From Lachnospiraceae bacterium (GTDB taxonomy: Bacteria > Bacillota > Clostridia > Lachnospirales > Lachnospiraceae), in the NCBI GenBank assembly GCA_017938145.1, contig JAGBCB010000021.1, forward strand, positions 1 to 64,000: a stretch of 64,000 nucleotides of DNA, read 5' to 3'. How positions within the stretch are numbered: position 1 is the stretch's first letter; every line of letters starts with the position of its first letter. The notes below the pieces were generated by a model, which saw nothing but the letters and a program-made list of their open reading frames with translations, was not told the DNA's origin and made no database searches. Position numbers and translations under genes: made by a program. This document shows, piece by piece, positions 25,672-32,935 of the stretch.

Positions 25672-25989
25672 TTAATATCCTTTGCAAAAATAATTTTGAA
25701 CAAAGTACGAATCAACGGCTGAAAGAAAACTCATGGCAGGGCACATAAGCCCCACTGTGGTACAAATAATGGCAGTTTCAAACAACACTACCGCCCAAAT
25801 TGGAAATAATTTACCGAACATCATGACTCCGCCGTTTAAGCGGATGCCGTCTAACACACCGGTTGCTCCCTCCATGGATGAAAAGAACGCTCCATTCACC
25901 ACATATAAACTATAAAACACATAAGAATGCACCGTAACAATTACGGTAAGCAGTGCGAATATCATTCGCTGAAATTGATTTCTTGGCAT
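25672..25989 (-). pseudogene. DUF2798-like membrane protein gene, internally deleted and frameshifted
   Basis: The readable 105 residues begin like a full multi-helix membrane protein of the DUF2798 type (MPRNQFQRMIFALLTVIVTV, then VFYSLYVVNGA). The join AVVLFETAIICTTVGLMCPAMSF appears to lack a stretch present in intact relatives as I recall them. After MSF the reading frame ends in an unrelated tail. In the +1 frame, however, bases 25727-25686 encode FFQPLIRTLFKIIF, which looks like the true C-terminal end of the family. The gene therefore seems to have lost internal segments and its frame. The family comparison is from memory; the frame-shifted C-terminus is seen directly. Confidence 0.6.
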
Positions 25990-26015
25990 AAAAAGTCAAG
26001 CGGTTATTTTAGTTT

Positions 26016-26639
26016 CTATTTCATATCCATCAAAATCGCCCGACACGGTGCTCCGTCCGCTCCCGCTAAGTTTAGCGGTGCCGCATTAAGAAGATACACG
26101 CCCTCCGGAACCTCCTTCAAACGGATGCCCTCCAGGAGAACTACGTCTGCACCAAGCAACACCTTATGCACCGCCATCGGAGCATTTTCCGGTCCTACTG
26201 TTTGGGACTCGTTGCCCACCAAAAATATTTTTTCCTTTGCAAAGACTTCTGCTGCTTCTAAGGAAACTTCGGCATTGCCTTTGATGAGGATGCGTTTGGA
26301 TGCGTCTGCACTTACTTCTGCAATCGTCTTCTGTCCATATGCATTTCTTGCTTTTTGCAACATTTCTTCCGCATCTTCCGCTGTTACCACTCCCTGATGC
26401 TCTGCCACATAGCAGGGTCCAACAAACTTTTCTAAGGAAACCTTCTCCATTGTTTTCCCATCGTTGATAAAATGATAAGGCGCGTCCACATGAGTGCCGT
26501 TGTGGGCGCACATGTGAATTGCAGTTAAATTGTATAAATCGCCCTTGTTCATGTCGTTCATGATTTCCCGCTGCGGTGCCGGGTCTCCCGGAAACACGGC
26601 ACAGGAAAATACTTCTTGGGATATATCGTAGATTTTCAT
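26016..26639 (-). CDS. cyclase-family (kynurenine formamidase-like) hydrolase
   Basis: A 207-residue metal-dependent hydrolase. It has the family motif HNGTHVDAPYHFINDG, whose His and Asp residues bind the metal, plus a C-terminal GADVVLLEGIRLKEVPEGVY and LNAAPLNLAGADGAPCRAIL. The family includes kynurenine formamidase and arylformamidases, but the substrate here is unknown; no tryptophan-degradation genes are nearby. It lies 18 bases downstream of the XRE regulator and may share its transcript. Confidence 0.88.
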   Translation of the reverse strand: MKIYDISQEVFSCAVFPGDPAPQREIMNDMNKGDLYNLTAIHMCAHNGTHVDAPYHFINDGKTMEKVSLEKFVGPCYVAEHQGVVTAEDAEEMLQKARNAYGQKTIAEVSADASKRILIKGNAEVSLEAAEVFAKEKIFLVGNESQTVGPENAPMAVHKVLLGADVVLLEGIRLKEVPEGVYLLNAAPLNLAGADGAPCRAILMDMK

Positions 26640-26657
26640 AATAAATCACCTCATCTT

Positions 26658-27386
26658 TTACTGTAACTTCTTTATCCAGTCCTTCTCCTCCGGACACACC
26701 ATTTGTAGGAAACGCAATACCTCTTTTCCTGTTGTCACACATTCTCCTTTGGGACAATTGTTTCCGTAGCAGGTGTTCTTTAATCTTTGTAATGTATTTG
26801 TTATCATTTCCTGCACCATTTCGTTTTCGGGTGCAAATTGAAACAATATCCGAAGAATCTCCAATTCAAAATAATTTGCATATAAAATATGCGTTTTCGG
26901 TAAACTGCCATCTGCCAGACGAAGCTTTTTATTTTCATTATACGGTGGAATAAAATAGTTCGGATAAATATTGTCTGTATAAGGATTCACCCGCATACGG
27001 AGCTTGTATTTCTTCACATCCTCCTTGCATGCCATGCCATTTAATAACTGTTCAACAATTTCCTGTTTTTCCTTGTCAGTGTATTTCTCTCCCTCTGCTT
27101 CATTCTGAGAGACTTCAATAAGAATTCTGTAGCTTTCCTTATATGCAGCTTCATTCAGCAAAAACGATTTTGTTTCTTTCTTTTTCCCTTCCACCAATTC
27201 TGCCACGCTAACCCCCAGTTCGTTTGCGAGCATTGGGAGCACTGCATAATCCGGCATACTGTTACCATTTTCCCAGCGTGATACACTGCGATTATGGACA
27301 CCCAATCGTTCTGCCAACTGTTCCTGAGTTAGTTTCTTCTCTTTCCTTAATTTGGCTATGAATTTTCCGATATTTTCTTGCTTCAT
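26658..27386 (-). CDS. XRE-family transcriptional regulator
   Basis: A 242-residue protein with an N-terminal helix-turn-helix (FIAKLRKEKKLTQEQLAERL, then NRSVSRWENGNSMPDYAVLP). The remaining 170 residues form a helical regulatory or dimerisation part with several Cys and Tyr residues (CYGNNCPKGECVTTGKE); its CxxxxC-like spacing could bind metal, which is inference. It is followed by the cyclase gene. Confidence 0.88.
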   Translation of the reverse strand: MKQENIGKFIAKLRKEKKLTQEQLAERLGVHNRSVSRWENGNSMPDYAVLPMLANELGVSVAELVEGKKKETKSFLLNEAAYKESYRILIEVSQNEAEGEKYTDKEKQEIVEQLLNGMACKEDVKKYKLRMRVNPYTDNIYPNYFIPPYNENKKLRLADGSLPKTHILYANYFELEILRILFQFAPENEMVQEMITNTLQRLKNTCYGNNCPKGECVTTGKEVLRFLQMVCPEEKDWIKKLQ

Positions 27387-27460
27387 TCAAAGCACTCCTT
27401 TCAGAAAAAGTTTAGCACAGCACCCTTTAAATTAACACGACACAAAATGAGAATACCGCT

Positions 27461-28006
27461 TTATCTTGCTAGTTTCTTCTTGCAAAGCTTAACCCCACAG
27501 TATATTCCATATCCTATTATGTATCCCAAGGAATTCAAAATCAAATCGTCAATATCCGACACTCTGTCATAAAACGATAACTGCAGAATTTCGATACACA
27601 AGGAAAATCCAACACCTGCCGAAATCACTTTCAACGGAGTGTCTAACTTTTTGTAAATAACCGGCCAAATTATGCCAATTGGAATAAACATAGCAGTATT
27701 CCCAATGAAATTAAGTAACGCTTCCTTGAATACCGGATAATCAAACAAATAAACAAACGGCAATAAATTGATACGGAACGGAAACCAGTTTTCCTTATTA
27801 AACACCAACGGCTGAATCTTGCCGTCCACTTTACCGAATGGGCAGAAAGTAAATCTGGTTACCACAAGCAAGCAAATGTATACCAGAAGCAACTGTAGTT
27901 CCCGTTTCCAATTAACATGCTTTTGCTTTGTCCATACCACAGTTCTGACAATCAGCCAAAGCACCGTTATTAAAATCACCATAAGTGCATATGATATCTG
28001 AATCAT
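27461..28006 (-). CDS. VanZ-like membrane protein
   Basis: A 181-residue protein with four or five membrane helices and the VanZ-family elements NLLPFVYLFDYP, NFIGNTAMFIPIGIIWPVI, and the C-terminal SLCIEILQLSFYDRVSDIDDLILNSLG with conserved acidic residues. Family members confer low-level teicoplanin tolerance or act in envelope biology, but most have no known role. It follows a P-loop ATPase gene by 11 bases. Confidence 0.88.
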   Translation of the reverse strand: MIQISYALMVILITVLWLIVRTVVWTKQKHVNWKRELQLLLVYICLLVVTRFTFCPFGKVDGKIQPLVFNKENWFPFRINLLPFVYLFDYPVFKEALLNFIGNTAMFIPIGIIWPVIYKKLDTPLKVISAGVGFSLCIEILQLSFYDRVSDIDDLILNSLGYIIGYGIYCGVKLCKKKLAR

Positions 28007-28017
28007 ACATTACTCCT

Positions 28018-28620
28018 TTACACTCCAAACCGGTATTCTTTTTCTTTCTTCTCATTGGCAACCAACCCAAAGTGATTAATTACCAAATCTGCCACCTCAT
28101 CCGGTTCTAAATTTGTGTTATCAATCTTCAAATGATGCTCGAACCAGACTTCCTGCGGGTCAGAGTTCAATTTGTGAAGGTCTGTATCCCGTAACAAGTT
28201 CGCCCTACTCCATTCCACATCCCGCTTGGATGCTTTTCGCTCCATGCGGTGAGGTGTAGTGTTTCTCTCTAATCTTTTTTCCAAATCTGCACTGAGCTCT
28301 ACAAAGTAAAAGCTGCCGCCTGCTTCTTCAAACATCTTTGCCAGACTGTCTAAGTACTCTTTTTCCTGCGGCATTTCAAAGGCGCACACATAGGTGAACA
28401 ATAAATCTACGTTGTGCTTCACTGCCAGTTCAAAGGCGGTTTTTCTAAAATATGCATTGAACTCCTTTTGCGCCGGGGTTCCAAAACCAAAAATCCGGTC
28501 TGAAATCTCAATGCTGTCGTGATTCATCATGAAATTATATTTCAGCTTGTCCCGAAGACTCTCTGCCACGGTCATTTTGCCTACGGCCTGAGGGCCGCAG
28601 ATTACGATTAAGTTTGCCAT
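28018..28620 (-). CDS. P-loop (AAA/shikimate-kinase-like) nucleotide-binding protein
   Basis: A 200-residue protein starting with the P-loop ICGPQAVGKMTVAE (residues about 6-19); the residue after the P-loop Lys is Met followed by Thr, as in a set of small AAA_33-like kinases. The later LSADLEKRLERNTTPHR resembles a kinase lid. The substrate is unknown. The start at 28620 has GAGGGAG six bases upstream and places the gene 13 bases after the NUDIX gene, a better fit than an upstream Met that would overlap it. Confidence 0.75.
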   Translation of the reverse strand: MANLIVICGPQAVGKMTVAESLRDKLKYNFMMNHDSIEISDRIFGFGTPAQKEFNAYFRKTAFELAVKHNVDLLFTYVCAFEMPQEKEYLDSLAKMFEEAGGSFYFVELSADLEKRLERNTTPHRMERKASKRDVEWSRANLLRDTDLHKLNSDPQEVWFEHHLKIDNTNLEPDEVADLVINHFGLVANEKKEKEYRFGV

Positions 28621-28633
28621 ACTATTCTCCCTC

Positions 28634-29083
28634 TTACCTGCCCGGGTAACTGACTTCGTCACCCCAGCTAAGTACCTCTTCAAAAAAGCCTTCCACATCC
28701 ATCAATCCATAAGCCCACAAAAACGCCCGGTCTTTTTCGCTAAGTTCGTGCAGTTCCTTCCAGCACACATTTTTGATTGCCTGCACGCCGCCTTCCGGCA
28801 CCTCCGGGTCACTTCCCACAATAGCTTCCTGATTTTCCGGAACGTCCAACAAGAAAACATATTCTGTGCTTCCGTTTTTACAGTGCAGCGTATTTAACGG
28901 ACGAATTACCGTACCCACTAAACCGCACTCTTCCTTTAATTCCCGTACTGCCGCCTCTTCCGGTGTTTCTCCTGCTTCAATGCCACCTCCTGGAAGTTCA
29001 AAAATGGTGCGGTTAAACCGAAACGTCTCTATCATTAAAATTTTTCTGCCACGGAGTACCATGGCCATACTTCTGTTACGCAT
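28634..29083 (-). CDS. NUDIX hydrolase
   Basis: A 149-residue protein with a full Nudix box: GGGIEAGETPEEAAVREL followed by KEECGLVG, with the metal-binding Glu residues in place. It hydrolyses a nucleoside diphosphate-linked substrate that cannot be told from sequence. The start at 29083 is set by AAGGAG seven bases upstream. It sits in a run of GNAT, NUDIX, P-loop and VanZ genes with short gaps. Confidence 0.9.
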   Translation of the reverse strand: MRNRSMAMVLRGRKILMIETFRFNRTIFELPGGGIEAGETPEEAAVRELKEECGLVGTVIRPLNTLHCKNGSTEYVFLLDVPENQEAIVGSDPEVPEGGVQAIKNVCWKELHELSEKDRAFLWAYGLMDVEGFFEEVLSWGDEVSYPGR

Positions 29084-29100
29084 ATGTTTTCTCCTTAATA

Positions 29101-29541
29101 TCAATCAAACCACTTTACTTTCAATACAAAGTTCCCTGCATTAGCAAAGCCCGCTTTACCATAAAATTTTTCATGCATTTCATCTTTTACAGCCTGTAAT
29201 TCCATACAGGATGCTCCCGCTTCCTTGACTTTTGATTCCAATGCTGCAAGAAGCATACTTCCTAAGCCTTTGTTTTGATATTGATACGCAATCACAATTT
29301 CTTCTAATGTGTAACCTACGATATCATCGTATTGCTTGAAATATCCCATAGCAAAACCACACACATGGTCATCATTGTCTCTCATAATAAGTGAAAAAGA
29401 ATCATCAATGGTTAATACTTGTTTTATTCTCTTTTTTGCTGTTTCTTCTGTCCAGCAGCCATCTTCATATTTGTTATAATACTCTATGTATAGAGGAAGC
29501 ACCAAATCGATGTCTTCCACGTACATTTCTTTGATTTGCAT
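29101..29541 (-). CDS. GNAT-family N-acetyltransferase
   Basis: A 146-residue acetyltransferase with the acetyl-CoA motif A region IVIAYQYQNKGLGSMLLAALE and a C-terminal FYGKAGFANAGNFVLKVKW. The substrate is not known. AAGGAGAG is five bases before the ATG. Its 5' flank is the 510-base region that carries the palindrome array, so this gene is the first one downstream of the array on the minus strand. Confidence 0.85.
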   Translation of the reverse strand: MQIKEMYVEDIDLVLPLYIEYYNKYEDGCWTEETAKKRIKQVLTIDDSFSLIMRDNDDHVCGFAMGYFKQYDDIVGYTLEEIVIAYQYQNKGLGSMLLAALESKVKEAGASCMELQAVKDEMHEKFYGKAGFANAGNFVLKVKWFD

Positions 29542-29574
29542 CGAATCTCTCCTTTACATCCACAAGTCGGAAGT

Positions 29575-29928
29575 TAATAGGCTGTTATTTTTTCGGTTTA
29601 CCCGACTAATTACGATTTTACTTTTTCTAGTCGGTCATACATTCTTCCCTTTGTCCGACCAATTTTGATTTTCTTTATTTTAGTAGGATATTAGCAGCTT
29701 CGTTATTCCTACCAACACAAATAGTTGAGTATTTAGTGGGGACATACGTTCTTTTGTTCACCCGACTGAAGGTAAATGTTTTATTATTAGTCGGGCAAGA
29801 GGCATTTTACACGCCCGACTAGATGAAGTATTTCCATTATTAGTCGGACAAGAACCAAATTTCATGCCTGACTAGATTTTAAAAGTATCATACCCAGTTG
29901 GGAATTTGCCTGCTAATCCCCAACAACG
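29575..29928. repeat. tandem array of about seven imperfect 34-base palindromes, period 53-54 bases
   Basis: Units of 34 bases start at 29575, 29628, 29681, 29734, 29788, 29841 and 29895, separated by AT-rich gaps of 19-20 bases. The outer arms are TAGTCGG(N)C and G(N)CCGACTA; the unit at 29788-29821 is a perfect nine-base inverted repeat (TAGTCGGGC/GCCCGACTA). The inner 14-16 bases vary. At the fifth arm position paired changes keep the symmetry: C with G in most units, A with T in the third, T with A in the seventh. The first unit has a decayed left arm. No coding region covers the stretch (gene-free 29542-30050). It is not a CRISPR, because neither the repeat nor the gap is conserved enough. 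The function is unknown. Confidence 0.8.
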
Positions 29929-30003
29929 TCAAAACTATATTCCCATCCTACCACACATCCCCCAAAAATACTATACTCCGTCGGTATACTCCTTCAAATT
30001 TCC

Positions 30004-30038
30004 ACAAAAACGGGAGCCGCAACCTGCAGCTCCCGTAA
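30004..30038 (-). terminator. terminator of the dnaE-pfkA-ABC run
   Basis: Minus-strand stem CGGGAGC/GCTCCCG (30011-30017 with 30029-30035) followed by GTTTTTG, 13 bases after the ABC exporter stop. Confidence 0.88.
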
Positions 30039-30050
30039 AAATGTAAAATA

Positions 30051-31793
30051 TTATCTTGTATATGTCATCGTATATAATCCTGCATAAACTCCGTTCTTTG
30101 CAAGCAGTTCCTCATGGGTACCCCGCTCCTTAATGCCGTCTTCACCAAGCACAAGAATATTCTTTGCATTCTTGATGGTGGAAAGACGATGGGCAATAAC
30201 GAAGGTAGTACGGTTCTTGGAAAGCTTTTCCAAGGAATCCTGCACAACCTTTTCGCTCTCGTTATCAAGTGCGGAAGTTGCCTCGTCAAAGATGAGGATT
30301 GGAGGATTCTTTAAGAATACCCTGGCAATGCTGAGTCTTTGCTTCTGACCGCCGGAAAGCTTAATACCACGTTGACCGATGTAGGTGTCGTAACCGTCCG
30401 GCAACTCCATAATAAATTCATGGGCATTGGCGTTCTTGGCCGCCTCCACAATTTCTTCCATGGTAGCGCCCGGCTTGCCGTAACGGATGTTATCGGCAAC
30501 GGAACCCGCAAACAGGTACACATCCTGCTGCACAATACCAATGCTGTTACGAAGAGACTTCATGGTGACGTTACGGATATCCTGACCGTCAATTTTGATT
30601 GTTCCCTCTGTTACATCATAGAAACGCGGAATCAGACTGCACAGTGTGGTTTTGCCAACACCGGAGGAACCTACCAGCGCCATATAGTCACCGGCCTCAA
30701 CATCCAGGGAAATGTTCTTAAACACATCGCCCAGGGTTCCTTCATAACGGAATGCCACGTTTTCAAAGGTAATGTCACCCTTCACGTTTTTAAGTTCCAC
30801 TGCATCCTTGGCATCCTGAATGTCCGGCTCGGTGTCCATAATTTCCATGAAACGTTCAAAACCGGTAGCGCCGTTTTGGAACTGCTCGGTGAAATTGATG
30901 AGCTTTCTCACCGGCTCCACCACATTGTTTACATATAAAAGGAAGGTCAGCAGGTCACTGAGCTTAATAAAATCCCAGGCAATCATCAGACCACCGCCTA
31001 CAATAACGCCCACGTTTAACAAATTAGTAAACAAACCAAGACCGGAATGGAAGGTTGCCATTTCTTTATACGCCAGTTTTTTGCTGGCAACAAAACGGCC
31101 GTTGCCTTCTTTGAATTTATCCACTTCGATATCTTCGTTGGCAAAGGATTTTACCACACGGATACCGGAAAGGTTATCTTCAATCTGGGCGTTAATATCC
31201 GCAATACGGGCACGGTTTGCCTTGAACGCTGCATTCATTCTGCTCTTCATCTTCCAAGCAAAAATAAACATGACCGGCAGGAATAAAAACAAAAGCAAAG
31301 TCAGCGGCACATTGATGCGGATTAAGATAATAAAGGCACCAACAAACTTGATAATGGAAATTACAATATCTTCCGGTCCATGGTGGGAAAGTTCTGTTAC
31401 CTCGAATAAGTCATTGGTAATACGGGACATGAGCTGTCCTGTTTTCTGGTTATCATAAAAACTAAAGGAAAGCTTCTGGAAATGGTTGAAGATGTCGTTT
31501 CGCATATCGAATTCCATCTTTGCACCCATAATGTGTCCCTGATAGGAAATGAAATAATTGCAGAACAATTCCAGCAAAGCAAGCCCTATCATAACCAGAG
31601 CAAGCTTTGCAATAATACCTACTGCCTCGGATATTTCATAATTCGGTAAAATATCATTTGTAATATAGCGTACAATCAGCGGATAGATTAAGGAGATTGC
31701 AGCCGCACCTAAAGCACAAACCATATCCGCGGCAAATAACCGCAGATATGGTTTGTAATAGGATAAAAACCTTTTTAATTTTCTACTGTTCAT
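30051..31793 (-). CDS. ABC exporter (MsbA/multidrug type half-transporter)
   Basis: A 580-residue half-transporter. The first 320 residues form six membrane helices; the ATPase has Walker A GSSGVGKTTLCS, signature LSGGQKQRLSIARVF, and Walker B PILIFDEATSALD followed by H-loop VIAHRLST. It is self-sufficient as a homodimer in principle. The cargo (drug, lipid or peptide) is unknown. It starts 25 bases after pfkA and is probably co-transcribed with it. Confidence 0.92.
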   Translation of the reverse strand: MNSRKLKRFLSYYKPYLRLFAADMVCALGAAAISLIYPLIVRYITNDILPNYEISEAVGIIAKLALVMIGLALLELFCNYFISYQGHIMGAKMEFDMRNDIFNHFQKLSFSFYDNQKTGQLMSRITNDLFEVTELSHHGPEDIVISIIKFVGAFIILIRINVPLTLLLFLFLPVMFIFAWKMKSRMNAAFKANRARIADINAQIEDNLSGIRVVKSFANEDIEVDKFKEGNGRFVASKKLAYKEMATFHSGLGLFTNLLNVGVIVGGGLMIAWDFIKLSDLLTFLLYVNNVVEPVRKLINFTEQFQNGATGFERFMEIMDTEPDIQDAKDAVELKNVKGDITFENVAFRYEGTLGDVFKNISLDVEAGDYMALVGSSGVGKTTLCSLIPRFYDVTEGTIKIDGQDIRNVTMKSLRNSIGIVQQDVYLFAGSVADNIRYGKPGATMEEIVEAAKNANAHEFIMELPDGYDTYIGQRGIKLSGGQKQRLSIARVFLKNPPILIFDEATSALDNESEKVVQDSLEKLSKNRTTFVIAHRLSTIKNAKNILVLGEDGIKERGTHEELLAKNGVYAGLYTMTYTR

Positions 31794-31818
31794 ATAGCCA
31801 ACTTTCTAAAACAGGGGC

Positions 31819-32808
31819 TTATCTGGAAAGCTTCTTAGCCATGTTTACAAGGAATTCATCCGGCATCTTCTTCATGTTTAAAGCTTCCTCAATATCGTAA
31901 TCAATGAATTCGCCGTGCTTATAAGCAACTACACGGTTTGCCTTACCTGCGCAAAGAAGTTCTACTGCCTTAGCACCCATAGCGGACGCATAAACACGGT
32001 CCTTTGCTGTTGGGCTACCGCCTCTCTGAATATGACCGATAATAGTAGCTCTTGTTTCTACGCCGGTTGCCGCTTCAATTCTCTTAGCCATTGCTTCAGA
32101 TGCACCAACACCTTCTGCGTTGATAATGATATGATGCTTTTTACCCACTTTCTTTCTTTCGATAATATTCTGGATAATTGCTTCTTCATCATTGTCATAT
32201 AATTCCGGAAGAAGAATATTTTCTGCACCGTTGGCAATACCGCACCAAAGAGCAATATAACCAGCATGACGGCCCATAACTTCGATGATACTGCAACGCT
32301 CATGGGATGTGGATGTATCACGAACCTTATCAATTGCCTCCATAGCAGTGTTTACTGCAGTATCGAAACCGATGGTATATTCGGTACATGCAATATCAAG
32401 GTCGATAGTACCCGGAACACCGATAGTATTAATGCCACGCTCATAAAGCTTTCTGGCACCCTGGAAGGAACCGTCACCACCGATAACAATGATGCTGTCG
32501 ATTTTGTGCTTTTTACAAATATATGCGCCCTTATCCTGGCCTTCCTTTGTCATAAACTCAGGACAACGTGCGGTAAATAAACTTGTACCGCCTCTCTGGA
32601 TAATATCAGATACACTGGTAGCATCCATATCAAAAATGTCCTCATCCAGTAAACCGGAATAACCTCTGCGGATACCCTTTACCTTTAAACCGTTTGCCAA
32701 AGCAGTACGTACCACTGCACGGATTGCAGCGTTCATACCAGGTGCGTCACCACCACTGGTTAATACACCGATTGTTTCAACTTTTTTATGTTTTACTGCC
32801 TTTGCCAT
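31819..32808 (-). CDS. pfkA: ATP-dependent 6-phosphofructokinase
   Basis: PfkA phosphorylates fructose 6-phosphate in glycolysis. The 329 residues carry GVLTSGGDAPGMNAAIRAVV, IVIGGDGSFQGA with Gly at the position that marks ATP rather than PPi use, the catalytic TIDLD, MEVMGR-like IIEVMGRHAGYIAL, and HIQRGGSPTAKDR. The usual TIDND and GTD are TIDLD and CTE here; the two catalytic Asp residues remain. The start at 32808 follows GGAGG by eight bases; the earlier in-frame ATG overlaps that site. It lies 127 bases after dnaE. Confidence 0.96.
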   Translation of the reverse strand: MAKAVKHKKVETIGVLTSGGDAPGMNAAIRAVVRTALANGLKVKGIRRGYSGLLDEDIFDMDATSVSDIIQRGGTSLFTARCPEFMTKEGQDKGAYICKKHKIDSIIVIGGDGSFQGARKLYERGINTIGVPGTIDLDIACTEYTIGFDTAVNTAMEAIDKVRDTSTSHERCSIIEVMGRHAGYIALWCGIANGAENILLPELYDNDEEAIIQNIIERKKVGKKHHIIINAEGVGASEAMAKRIEAATGVETRATIIGHIQRGGSPTAKDRVYASAMGAKAVELLCAGKANRVVAYKHGEFIDYDIEEALNMKKMPDEFLVNMAKKLSR

Positions 32809-32935
32809 ATCATTATCCTCCATGTTAAGACTTCTCTAACTATTTGTTAAATCATAAACAAACTCATTTACCTTATTCTAATCTATTATTAGTTAATTTT
32901 CAAGAGTAAAAACTACTATATTTTTACCTGAAATA

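Noticed and set aside
26658..27386. XRE regulator as evidence of a prophage
   Set aside because: No integrase, phage structural genes or attachment repeats are nearby; neighbours are ordinary metabolic genes.
29575..29928. Possible CRISPR array
   Set aside because: The period is regular, but neither the 34-base units nor the 19-20 base gaps are near-identical, the units are palindromes with variable centres, and no cas genes are nearby.
32824..32935. Separate promoter for pfkA in the 111-base gap after dnaE
   Set aside because: The gap is AT-rich and allows several poor -10 matches, but no pair with a proper -35 and spacing stands out.
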